Shown here: positions 1 to 7,953 of the stretch, one piece after another
Layout of the letters: every line of letters starts with the position of its first letter
How positions within the stretch are numbered: the stretch's first letter is position 1
Source: Winogradskyella sp. J14-2
Lineage (GTDB): Bacteria; Bacteroidota; Bacteroidia; Flavobacteriales; Flavobacteriaceae
NCBI RefSeq assembly: GCF_001971725.1
Contig: NZ_CP019388.1
Coordinates: 2,542,001-2,606,000 of the forward strand
Reading direction: 5' to 3'
Length of the DNA stretch: 64,000 bases
Notes under the pieces: model-generated
Seen by the model: the letters and a program-made list of their open reading frames with translations, nothing else
Database searches by the model: none
Told to the model about the DNA's origin: nothing
Translations under genes and position numbers: made by a program

Positions 1-2
1 AG

Positions 3-551
3 GTTGTTGAACAGGATTTGAAAGAAGATACAAACAAAGTTGAAGAATCTGCAACAAAAGACACTAAAGAGATGCAGTTAGTAATAGAAAATAGTGAAGC
101 TCAAACTAGTTCTGAACAAAAAAGTAATAAAAACCAAAAGGAGATTATTAACTACAAATCCGTTGCAAAAAGTCAAACAAAATCACAATTAGCAGTTGAT
201 GAAAAAATAGACGAAGTTAATACCAATAATATCATCAATTCTAAAAACGAGCAGAAAGTAATCATAGAAGAAACTTTAATTGATAAAGCTGTGGTTGCTC
301 AAACTTTAAAAGATTTAAATACAGAAAAAACAACGGTTACTGATAGAGAAGTAGATTCACTTCTTAAAGCAGCAAGTAAGGTGCTTTTTAAAGATAAACT
401 ACAAAAAGAAGCAAGTAGAACAGTAGATGCAAAATCGTTGTTAGAAGATGTAGAAGACGACATGGGACAATCCTTTAGAACTAAAGTTTACGAAGTGCTA
501 AAAGACGGTTACAAAACTGTTAAAACTGCAGTAGCACAGCGTAACGATTAA
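3..551 (+). CDS. C-terminal part of an unrecognised protein, cut by the window start
   Basis: The frame is open to the left edge, so the true start lies outside the window; the TTG at 18 is not a convincing start. The visible 183 residues are highly charged and rich in Lys, Glu, Asn and Thr, with low complexity up to about residue 115 and a more ordered C-terminus (motif SLLEDVEDDMGQSFR, then a helix ending in AVAQRND). No membrane segment is seen in this part. It ends 48 bases before an outer-membrane barrel gene and is probably in the same operon. I do not recognise a family with certainty. Proteins of this type often sit between an ECF sigma factor and a barrel protein in flavobacteria, which is inference only. 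Confidence 0.7.
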   Translation, partial: VVEQDLKEDTNKVEESATKDTKEMQLVIENSEAQTSSEQKSNKNQKEIINYKSVAKSQTKSQLAVDEKIDEVNTNNIINSKNEQKVIIEETLIDKAVVAQTLKDLNTEKTTVTDREVDSLLKAASKVLFKDKLQKEASRTVDAKSLLEDVEDDMGQSFRTKVYEVLKDGYKTVKTAVAQRND

Positions 552-599
552 CATTAAGAATCAATTAAACCAATATAAATCATCAAAAAACGAACAGTT

Positions 600-1697
600 A
601 TGAGCACAATTACAAGATTATTAGTATACGCCATTATATCGGTAACATTTGGCACAATACAAGCCCAAGAAAAGGTAAAAGATAGTTTAGAGAAAACTTC
701 AGTAGATTATAAAATTGAAGCTTTGGAAGAACTAAAAGTTAAAATTGAAAAGGAAGAACGGGAGTACTTAAAGGCAGAAATAGAATCCATTAACGAGCGG
801 CAAGACGCTAAACAAATCACTGCAGCTGAAGCCGAAGATTTAAAGAAAGTAGCCGCTGAAAAAAGAGCAGCCAACATAGAAAATAGATTAGCGATTGTAG
901 ATAACAAAATTGAACTCTTAAAACGAAACGATTCGGCATACTCTGTAGACGATGATGAGTCTTTTATTTTTAGAATTGGTGGTAGAGGTGAAGACTCTGA
1001 AGACGAATTTATTTATTTGGGGAAGAAAAATAGAAAGCATAAGCCCTACAAATTCGATAGACGCACTACAAGCGATATTGTTTTTGCAATCGGGTTTAAC
1101 AATGCCATTATTGAGGGTCAGGATTTAGACGATTCGCCCTATAAGTTAGGAGGATCAGGATTTATGGAGTTAGGTTACGCCTGGAAAACAAGAATTTTTG
1201 ACAATACCAACTTTTGGAGATTAAAGTACGGTTTCTCATTTCAGTGGAACAAGTTTGATATTAAAGACAACCAATACTTTGTTAATACCGATGGTGATGT
1301 AATCTTACAAGAGTTTCCAGTGGAATTGAATAAGGCAAAGTTTAGAACGACCAATTTGGTATTCCCGGTACATTTAGAATTTGGCCCATCTAAAAAGATT
1401 GAAAAAGAGGATTATTTTAGATACTCTACACGCAATAAGTTTAAAGTTGGTCTTGGAGGTTATGCAGGCCTTAACATTGGTAGCATGCAGAAATTAAAGT
1501 ACAAAGAAGATGGTAACCGTATAAAAAACAAACAACGTGGTGGTTTTGAAGTCAATGAGTTTGTATACGGATTAAGTGGTTATTTGGCTTGGGGAGACAC
1601 TGCATTATATGTAAAGTATGATCTTAATCCATTATTTAAAGACCAGGCTTTTGACCAAAATAATATATCAGTTGGTCTAAGATTTGATATGGATTAA
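600..1697 (+). CDS. Secreted coiled-coil / outer-membrane beta-barrel protein
   Basis: A 365-residue protein with a Sec signal peptide (hydrophobic stretch at about 6-20, cleavage likely after IQA at 20-22). Residues about 30-110 are a Glu/Lys/Ala-rich coiled coil. From about residue 140 to the end there are alternating aromatic and polar strands typical of a Bacteroidota PorT-like outer-membrane barrel, ending in a short strand with Phe (VGLRFDMD). Function is unknown; a role in the envelope is inferred. The ATG at 600 follows the previous gene closely, and the transcript probably ends at the hairpin at 1732-1767. Confidence 0.75.
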   Translation: MSTITRLLVYAIISVTFGTIQAQEKVKDSLEKTSVDYKIEALEELKVKIEKEEREYLKAEIESINERQDAKQITAAEAEDLKKVAAEKRAANIENRLAIVDNKIELLKRNDSAYSVDDDESFIFRIGGRGEDSEDEFIYLGKKNRKHKPYKFDRRTTSDIVFAIGFNNAIIEGQDLDDSPYKLGGSGFMELGYAWKTRIFDNTNFWRLKYGFSFQWNKFDIKDNQYFVNTDGDVILQEFPVELNKAKFRTTNLVFPVHLEFGPSKKIEKEDYFRYSTRNKFKVGLGGYAGLNIGSMQKLKYKEDGNRIKNKQRGGFEVNEFVYGLSGYLAWGDTALYVKYDLNPLFKDQAFDQNNISVGLRFDMD

Positions 1698-1731
1698 AGC
1701 TAATTTTTCATCAATCAATTTTTGAGTGTTT

Positions 1732-1767
1732 AAAAGCCTTGATCTAGAAATGGATTAGGGCTTTTTT
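1732..1767 (+). terminator. Rho-independent terminator
   Basis: AAAAGCC and GGCTTTT arms enclose a weakly paired middle and are followed by a T run. It lies 35 bases after the barrel-protein stop. Confidence 0.6.
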
Positions 1768-1871
1768 CTTATTATTTAATTTAATCAAATAACTTTTCAA
1801 CACAAATTTCTAAAACAAATAGATTATCTTAATTTTACACACTCGTCATTCCTGCGTCTCACACATAGCTG

Positions 1872-1895
1872 TCAGGCTGAGCCTGTCGAAGCCTT
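1872..1895 (+). repeat. REP-like palindrome, class A (arms GGCT/AGCC)
   Basis: Head GTCA, arm GGCT, 11-base core GAGCCTGTCGA, arm AGCC. A partial ATTCCTGC motif lies just before it (about 1848-1857) and a second degenerate copy (CTT-GAGCAGTGTCGA-AAG) at about 1962-1980, directly ahead of dnaG. Same family as the copies in the paa cluster. Confidence 0.8.
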
Positions 1896-1991
1896 GTCGA
1901 AGTGTTTTTGTAGTTTGGCATTTATAATTTAAAAATTAAAAAGATTCCTGCTAAAGTTTATCTTGAGCAGTGTCGAAAGACAGGAAGTTGT

Positions 1992-3959
1992 ATGATCTCA
2001 CAAAACACCATATCACAAGTTTTTGAAACTGCTCGCGTAGAGGAGGTTATTGGTGATTTCGTACAGTTAAAAAAAGCAGGTAGCAACTTTAAAGGGCTCA
2101 GTCCATTTAGCGAAGAGCGCACACCAAGTTTTATGGTCTCTCCAGTAAAACAAATCTGGAAAGATTTCTCAACTGGCAAAGGTGGTAATGCCATTACCTT
2201 TTTAATGGAGCACGAGCATTTTACCTATCCAGAAGCCATACGCTACTTAGCTAAAAAGTACAATATAGAGATTGAAGAAACCGAGCGTACAGACGAGGAA
2301 AAGGAACAAGCTAATGCCAAAGAAAGTTTATATTTAGTAAGTGAGTACGCCAATGAGTATTTTCAAAAAGTATTACAAAAAACAGACCAAGGGCAAGCCA
2401 TAGGTAAGAGCTATTTTAAAGAGCGTGGTTTTACAGAAGAAACAATTAAAAAGTTTCAACTTGGTTATTCCTTAGATGAGTGGCAAGCTTTTACAGATGA
2501 CGCTTTGGGTAAAGGTTACAAATTAGAATTTTTAGAAAAAACGGGTCTTACCATTGTTAAGGACGACAGACGTTTCGATAGATTTAAAGGACGCGTCATG
2601 TTTCCTATTCATAGTATGAGCGGGAGAGTGCTTGGTTTTGGTGGTCGTATTTTAACTAACGATAAAAAAGCTGCAAAGTATCTCAACTCACCAGAGAGCG
2701 ATATTTACCATAAGAGTAACGTGCTTTACGGTTTGTTTTTTGCTAAACAGACCATTGCAAAAGAAGACAATTGTTTCTTGGTAGAAGGTTACACAGACGT
2801 TATTCAGTTTTATCAAACTGGGGTAAAAAACGTAGTGTCATCTTCTGGTACCGCATTAACCTCTCAGCAAATACGACTTATTAATAGGCTAACCAATAAC
2901 ATCACAGTACTTTTTGATGGTGATGCGGCTGGCATAAGAGCCTCTATTCGTGGTATAGATTTAATTTTGGAACAAGGTATGAATGTGAAGGTCTGCACCT
3001 TTCCAGATGGTGAAGATCCAGATAGTTTTGCAAAGTCTAATACCCTAGAAGAGCTTACCGAATATCTCAATACCAATGCTAAGGATTTTATTCAGTTTAA
3101 AGCATCCCTTTTAGTGAAGGAAGCCAATAACGATCCTATAAAAAAAGCTGAAACCATTAGAGATATTGTAAATAGCATTGCTAAAATTCCTGATGCCATT
3201 AAGCGCGAAATTTATGTAAGAGAGTGTGCCTCTATAATGGATATTAGCGAAAATGTACTGTTTAGTACATTGGCGCAAATCAATAAAAAAGAGTTTCAGG
3301 AGGCCAACAAACAATACAAAAAAGAGCAAAAAGCATTTGATATTGTAAAGAATGAACAGCCAAAGCAACCTAAAATAGATGTTCAGTATGAGTTGGAACG
3401 TAAGATTATAGAGATTTTGATGTTGTATGGTGACAGAACAGAACAGTTTGAAGATTTAATCTTAAAGGAAGATGAAGTGTCTGGAGACCTAATCTTAGAG
3501 CCAGCCATACATGAAGCACGTGTGTTTGAAAAAATTTACTTAGACCTTCAAGAAGATGAAATGATGTTTTCTAATGAAAAGTTCAGGGAATTATATTATT
3601 CTATCATCGACAAACTAAACCAAGACGAAAATTTTTCGACCAAGGATTTTATTAATCAATTAGACCAAGATTCAGCAACCGAAGTTACCAGTATTTTAAT
3701 GGAAGATGAAAAATATAATCTTCATGATTGGCAACGTAATCAAATTATACCTAAAGAAAAAGAGCATTCCATATCTCAATTGGTAAGCCAGACAATCTTG
3801 AGTTTACGCTGTTATCTTATAGACCAAAAGGTAGCAGAGTATAAAAACGAAACTTTAAGAGAAAATGTAGATACAAGATCCTTAATGGAAGATGTTAAAG
3901 ATTACTTAGGTCTTAAAATGCTTTTATCGCGCAAACTAGGCAAAGTTATAGGCGGATAA
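1992..3959 (+). CDS. dnaG: DNA primase DnaG
   Basis: A 655-residue primase that makes RNA primers for replication. The N-terminal CHC2-type domain (1-100) is recognisable by GLSPFSEERTPSF and KGGNAITFL, but all expected zinc ligands are replaced: S37 and S40 stand where Cys and His are usual, and D58 and T61 where the second Cys pair is usual. The catalytic TOPRIM core follows, with LVEGYTDVI (Glu) and LFDGDAAG (DxD), then a C-terminal helicase-interaction region. The start MISQNTISQVFETARVEEVIGDF matches flavobacterial DnaG as I remember it. A REP-like palindrome ends about 10 bases before the ATG. The stop abuts the convergent regulator gene. Confidence 0.95.
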   Translation: MISQNTISQVFETARVEEVIGDFVQLKKAGSNFKGLSPFSEERTPSFMVSPVKQIWKDFSTGKGGNAITFLMEHEHFTYPEAIRYLAKKYNIEIEETERTDEEKEQANAKESLYLVSEYANEYFQKVLQKTDQGQAIGKSYFKERGFTEETIKKFQLGYSLDEWQAFTDDALGKGYKLEFLEKTGLTIVKDDRRFDRFKGRVMFPIHSMSGRVLGFGGRILTNDKKAAKYLNSPESDIYHKSNVLYGLFFAKQTIAKEDNCFLVEGYTDVIQFYQTGVKNVVSSSGTALTSQQIRLINRLTNNITVLFDGDAAGIRASIRGIDLILEQGMNVKVCTFPDGEDPDSFAKSNTLEELTEYLNTNAKDFIQFKASLLVKEANNDPIKKAETIRDIVNSIAKIPDAIKREIYVRECASIMDISENVLFSTLAQINKKEFQEANKQYKKEQKAFDIVKNEQPKQPKIDVQYELERKIIEILMLYGDRTEQFEDLILKEDEVSGDLILEPAIHEARVFEKIYLDLQEDEMMFSNEKFRELYYSIIDKLNQDENFSTKDFINQLDQDSATEVTSILMEDEKYNLHDWQRNQIIPKEKEHSISQLVSQTILSLRCYLIDQKVAEYKNETLRENVDTRSLMEDVKDYLGLKMLLSRKLGKVIGG

Positions 3960-4592
3960 TTATGATGTTAAATTATGATGTTTTGCTTGGTGAATTAAAT
4001 CTACAAGATTATTTACATTAAGTTTCTTAAAAAGCCTAGCCTTGTATGTACTAACTGTTTTTTCATTAATATCTAACTCTTCGGCAATTTCCTTGTTTTT
4101 TCTCCCAATAGATAAAAGTTTTAAAACTTCGACCTCTCGGGTAGACAGTTTTTTAAACATTCGGCTTCTGCTTTTTCGTGTATCTTCATAACGAAAATGT
4201 TTATCCATTTTTTCGCTCAGCCATACTTCGCCGCTATGTATTTTTCTAACGGCAGTTTCAATGGTTTCTACATTGGCAGTTTTATTTAGGTAGCCAGAGG
4301 CTCCCGCTTTTAGCGTACTAATAGCATAAATTTCCTCGGGCTGATGGCTAAACATCAATACATTAACCGATTTATTTTCTTTTTTTATGGCTCTTAGGGC
4401 AGTAATTCCATTTAGCTCTGGTAAGTCTATTTCTGATATAATAACATCAACTTCATGACGTCTTACAAATTCAAAAATTTCTATACCACTGCTTAGTTTA
4501 CCAACAACTTTTAAATCTGGTTTGCTGCTTAGAAACAATTCTAGCCCAATTCTTACAATAGGGTGATTGTCAACAATCAAAATACGTATCAT
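3960..4592 (-). CDS. NarL/FixJ-type response regulator with Glu at the phosphoacceptor site
   Basis: An orphan transcription regulator with an N-terminal receiver domain (1-120) and a C-terminal LuxR HTH (about 145-205; STREVEVLKLLSIGRKNKEIAEEL). I take the start at MIRILIVDNHP (4592) because the 15 codons before it have no receiver homology. D8 of the acidic pocket and the late Lys (SGYLNK) are present, but the usual phospho-Asp is Glu54 (motif IISEIDLP). Glu can mimic a phosphorylated Asp, so the protein may be active without a kinase. No histidine kinase is adjacent. Convergent with dnaG, stop to stop. Confidence 0.85.
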   Translation of the reverse strand: MIRILIVDNHPIVRIGLELFLSSKPDLKVVGKLSSGIEIFEFVRRHEVDVIISEIDLPELNGITALRAIKKENKSVNVLMFSHQPEEIYAISTLKAGASGYLNKTANVETIETAVRKIHSGEVWLSEKMDKHFRYEDTRKSRSRMFKKLSTREVEVLKLLSIGRKNKEIAEELDINEKTVSTYKARLFKKLNVNNLVDLIHQAKHHNLTS

Positions 4593-4732
4593 GACAATTG
4601 ATTTTGGTTTGGTTAGGGTTAATAAGTGTAATAACAAATATTACTAAGTCAAGTGTCCTTGTGTGATTTGTTACTCATAAAGATAATTAAAAAATAAGCA
4701 GAATGAGTAATTAATTCGATAAACTGCAACAA

Positions 4733-5521
4733 CTACCTTAAATTTTTAGGAATTTCGCAAATAGGAATCGGAATCATTTTATGCTGATTTCTAGTGTTGT
4801 AACCCATAAAAATGTCGTAAACTTCTTTTTGTCTTCCTGAGAAATCATTGGCGCCTTTACCTTCATCCTTCATTTTCATAGCCCATTCTAACTCTGGGTA
4901 CGATGCACCAATTTGGTCCTCGTCGCTTCTGGCATCTCCAAATAAGCCATCACTTGGTGCAGCTTTCATTATAGATTCTGGTACATCTAAATAATCACCT
5001 ATCTTGTAAACTTCAGATTTAAGTAAATCGGCGATTGGACTTAAATCAACACCTCCATCGCCATACTTTGTGTAAAAGCCAACACCAAAATCTTCAACCT
5101 TATTTCCAGTACCTGCTACAAGACGTCCTTGTAAGCCTGCATAATAGTAAAGTGTAGTCATGCGTAATCTAGCTCTAGTATTAGCCAAGGCCATATCTAC
5201 GGTTGCTTGTTTGCCATTAAGACTTACTTCGGTTTTAAATTCTTCAAACACAGGCGTTAAATCAACACGAGCATCGTTAACATTAGAAAAACGTTCTTTT
5301 AATTGGTTAATGTGTTCTTGTGCTCTGGTAACGTGGCTAGCAGCTTGGTGAATAGGCATTTCTATGCATAAGAGGTCTAAACCAGTTTTGGCACATAGTG
5401 TTGAGGTTACCGCAGAGTCTATTCCGCCAGAAATACCAACAACAAAACCATTAACATTAGCGTTAGTTGCATAATCTTTCAACCATTTTACAATATGATT
5501 TACTATCTTTTCTGTTTGCAT
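4733..5521 (-). CDS. nadE: NH3-dependent NAD+ synthetase
   Basis: A 262-residue enzyme that amidates nicotinic acid adenine dinucleotide to NAD+ using ATP and ammonia. The ATP pyrophosphatase P-loop SGGIDSAV is at about 30-37, with a second nucleotide/substrate region GTGNKVEDFGVGFYTKYGDGGVD near the middle. There is no N-terminal glutaminase domain, and the length fits the short ammonia-dependent type. Divergent from gldB, the two sharing an approximately 70-base promoter region. Confidence 0.93.
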   Translation of the reverse strand: MQTEKIVNHIVKWLKDYATNANVNGFVVGISGGIDSAVTSTLCAKTGLDLLCIEMPIHQAASHVTRAQEHINQLKERFSNVNDARVDLTPVFEEFKTEVSLNGKQATVDMALANTRARLRMTTLYYYAGLQGRLVAGTGNKVEDFGVGFYTKYGDGGVDLSPIADLLKSEVYKIGDYLDVPESIMKAAPSDGLFGDARSDEDQIGASYPELEWAMKMKDEGKGANDFSGRQKEVYDIFMGYNTRNQHKMIPIPICEIPKNLR

Positions 5522-5525
5522 AATG

Positions 5526-5557
5526 TTTACAATTTAAAACAAAGAAATGTACCTTTG
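5526..5557 (+). promoter_or_regulatory. Bacteroidota sigma-A promoter for gldB
   Basis: TTTA at 5526-5529, a 20-base spacer, then TACCTTTG at 5550-5557, matching the -33 TTTG / -7 TAnnTTTG pattern. It lies 36 bases before the proposed gldB ATG. Confidence 0.6.
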
Positions 5558-5593
5558 CACAACAAAAATAACGGAAACGTGTTAGGATTAAAA

Positions 5594-6568
5594 ATGTTTC
5601 GTAGTATGTCATTGAGAATTTTCATTTTATTGATGCTGGGCCTTGTGTTAGTGTCTTGTAATGAGGACTCTAAATTAGAAGAACAAATTTCTAAAGTTAA
5701 GGTAGATTTTGTGGTTGAAAGATTTGATAGAGCCTACCATGAAGCAAAGCCTTCAGACCTTGCAAAATTAAAACAAGCTTTCCCATTTTTGTTTTCTAAA
5801 CATATACCAGATTCTATTTGGGTAGAGCGAATTAATGATACATTACAAGATCAATTATTGAAAGAAGTAAAAAAGGCATATCCAGATTTTGGTGATATAA
5901 AAAAACAGATTAAAGGATTGTTTCAGCACTTACAATTTTATGACAAAACCTTTAGTGTGCCAAGAGTGATTACGCTGACAAACGACGTAGATTATAGAAA
6001 TAAAACTATTGTTACAGATTCCTTGTTGCTCGTTGCTCTTGATAATTTTTTGGGTGAAGATCATGAGTTTTATCAAAATATACCTAGATATTTGGTAAAG
6101 AATATGCAGAAGAATCAAATCGTACCAGAAGTCGCAGAAGCATATGCCAAGAAATATACTTTCCAAGCCAATAGAAAACGATTTATAGACGAAATGATTT
6201 ACCACGGAAAGTTACTCTACTTTAAAGATGTCATGATTCCTTTTAAAACCGATGCAGAAAAGATTGGTTACACAGAACAAGAGCTAAAATGGGCAGAGGC
6301 TAATGAGAGTGCAATATGGAGTTACTTTGTTGAAAAAGAATTGCTCTTTAGTACAGATAGCAAATTGGCTAGTCGATTTATCGCAGATGCACCGTATTCT
6401 AAATTTTATCTAGAATTAGACAATGCGTCGCCAGGACGATTAGGGCAGTATATTGGTTGGCAAATTGTTAGAGCTTATGCCGATAGTACCGAAGAAAATG
6501 TGTTGAGCATTTTAGAAAAAGAACCAGAAGAAATTTTTAACAAAGCAAAATTTAAACCAAAGAAATAA
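5594..6568 (+). CDS. gldB: Gliding motility lipoprotein GldB
   Basis: A lipoprotein of about 324 residues needed for gliding in Flavobacterium. I place the start at the ATG at 5594 (MFRSMSLRIF), because the open frame upstream runs through the promoter and encodes no signal; a second ATG at 5606 is also possible. A lipoprotein signal ends in the lipobox LVSC. The remaining sequence is soluble and helical, as in GldB. It overlaps gldC by one base (TAATG), so the two are translationally coupled. The pairing with gldC supports the assignment. Confidence 0.9.
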   Translation: MFRSMSLRIFILLMLGLVLVSCNEDSKLEEQISKVKVDFVVERFDRAYHEAKPSDLAKLKQAFPFLFSKHIPDSIWVERINDTLQDQLLKEVKKAYPDFGDIKKQIKGLFQHLQFYDKTFSVPRVITLTNDVDYRNKTIVTDSLLLVALDNFLGEDHEFYQNIPRYLVKNMQKNQIVPEVAEAYAKKYTFQANRKRFIDEMIYHGKLLYFKDVMIPFKTDAEKIGYTEQELKWAEANESAIWSYFVEKELLFSTDSKLASRFIADAPYSKFYLELDNASPGRLGQYIGWQIVRAYADSTEENVLSILEKEPEEIFNKAKFKPKK

Positions 6569-6903
6569 TGGCTAAAACCATAACATCTAAAATAGAACTA
6601 AACGTAGAACTCGATGAAAACAGAGTACCAGAAAAACTGAATTGGTCTGCTGAAGATGGTGGAGTAAAAAATGAAGAGGCAAAAGCGATTATGTTGTCTG
6701 TTTGGGATAGTAAAGCACAAGAGACTTTAAAAATAGATTTGTGGACAAAAGATATGCCTGTTGATGAAATGAAACTGTTTTTTCACCAGACTTTAGTAAC
6801 AATGAGCGATACGTTTCTACGTGCTACACAAGACGAGAAAATGACAGCAACAATGAAAGATTTCTGCGACTATTTTGCTGAGAAGTTAGAGTTAAAGAAG
6901 TAG
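6568..6903 (+). CDS. gldC: Gliding motility protein GldC
   Basis: A 111-residue soluble cytoplasmic protein matching GldC in length and motifs (LNWSAEDGG, SVWDSKAQETLKIDLWTKDMPVDEMK). In Flavobacterium GldC supports gliding together with GldB. No signal peptide. Its start codon shares a base with the gldB stop. Confidence 0.92.
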   Translation: MAKTITSKIELNVELDENRVPEKLNWSAEDGGVKNEEAKAIMLSVWDSKAQETLKIDLWTKDMPVDEMKLFFHQTLVTMSDTFLRATQDEKMTATMKDFCDYFAEKLELKK

Positions 6904-6913
6904 TCCTTTGTGT

Positions 6914-7651
6914 TTATCTACCTTCAGATAGGTAGAAAGGATTGGTGTTAAAACAGTCAGCTTCTTTAACAGATGCATAGTCGGGATGTTGCCTTTTAAA
7001 GCGCATAAACTTTGACGTATCATAAACCTCCCATATCGTTAACTTATTATGCCTACCAGCTTTAGATTTTAAATCAATAAGATGTTGAGCAATCATTTGG
7101 TCAACAACTTCTTTGTCTCCTAAACGCATTTTTTTGCTAGAGCTATGGCCTTTATTAATATGTTTAACTATCCAGTAAAATCGCACCGGCTTTGTAGAAT
7201 TTGTGTTTAATGACGTTATGCTTTCAGACTCAGAGGCGGTTTTTCCATGGGCTTTATTCTGGTATGTGGACTGATTGTAAATGCTGTTTTGTTCTTGAGA
7301 CGCAGTATCCATCATTTCTTGGGTTTCCTCAAGGTTGTTATGTCGTAAAAGGGTTATAATTATTAGCTTATCGCTAACTTTTACTTCTGTAACAAATCTA
7401 CCATTTGGAATATCAGCTAAAGATATTTTTGTGACTAAGTTATCAATTACGTATGCTTTTTGAAAATTGTTGTTAAATATCTCAACCTTTTCAATAGTGC
7501 GTTCACCCTTTAAAATTAATGTGTCGCCAGTTTTATCTAAACTATGGTGCAATTCATTAGCTCTGAAATTAATATTTTTCAAAAGTGTAGAGTTTTGACC
7601 ATTTGCGCATACAGTCAATACCAAGAAGAATAGGGCTAGTAGTCTTGTCAT
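6914..7651 (-). CDS. Unrecognised periplasmic protein
   Basis: A 245-residue protein with a signal peptide (hydrophobic 3-16, cleavage after ANG/CANG at about 18). The first 110 residues look beta-rich. A Ser/Asn/Gln-rich linker lies around 115-160, and a basic C-terminal half has RFYWIVKHINKGHSSSKKMRLG and KLTIWEVYDTSKFMRFKRQ. I do not recognise the family. The last codons (FYLSEGR) lie in an inverted repeat (CTACC/GGTAG, 6919-6937), which may serve as a shared transcription end with convergent gldC. Confidence 0.65.
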   Translation of the reverse strand: MTRLLALFFLVLTVCANGQNSTLLKNINFRANELHHSLDKTGDTLILKGERTIEKVEIFNNNFQKAYVIDNLVTKISLADIPNGRFVTEVKVSDKLIIITLLRHNNLEETQEMMDTASQEQNSIYNQSTYQNKAHGKTASESESITSLNTNSTKPVRFYWIVKHINKGHSSSKKMRLGDKEVVDQMIAQHLIDLKSKAGRHNKLTIWEVYDTSKFMRFKRQHPDYASVKEADCFNTNPFYLSEGR

Positions 7652-7707
7652 AATAAGTAGGTTTTGCTTTTTTGGGAAACAAATTTTGTCTATCTAAATA
7701 GACGTTA

Positions 7708-7715
7708 CAAAGGTA
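7708..7715 (-). promoter_or_regulatory. -7 promoter box for the periplasmic protein gene
   Basis: On the minus strand TACCTTTG matches TAnnTTTG, with a TTG element about 18 bases further upstream. It lies about 57 bases before the ATG at 7651. Confidence 0.5.
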
Positions 7716-7909
7716 AGTTATAACTTTCAGCTTCAATAATTTTTAAGGCGTTAGGTATTTTTTTAAGTTAAAAAGCTTGATTCTTCGATGTAAGTTTCTA
7801 AAAATCGTTAAACTAAACAACATAACCTATACTTAATAAATAGGTAAGGATTAGATAATCTAAAATAATAAGAAGTCGTTTATTTTTGTATTGCTATTAA
7901 TTATTACTT

Positions 7910-7951
7910 AAACATTAGTTGGGCTTTCACAAGAGAAAGAGACTAATGTTT
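7910..7951 (-). terminator. Two-tier hairpin after the amidohydrolase gene
   Basis: Outer arms AAACATTAGT and ACTAATGTTT enclose an inner CTTTC/GAAAG hairpin. It starts two bases after the amidohydrolase stop on the minus strand. The T run is better on the plus strand, so it may act in both directions. Confidence 0.5.
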
Positions 7952-7953
7952 TT

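Larger units (their letters stand above)
7652..7953. other. Intergenic region between two minus-strand genes
   Basis: This 302-base AT-rich gap holds the promoter of the 7651 gene, a small inverted repeat GTCTAT/ATAGAC (7688-7703) in its leader, and the hairpin at 7910-7951 that ends the amidohydrolase transcript. No small reading frame is convincing. Confidence 0.6.
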
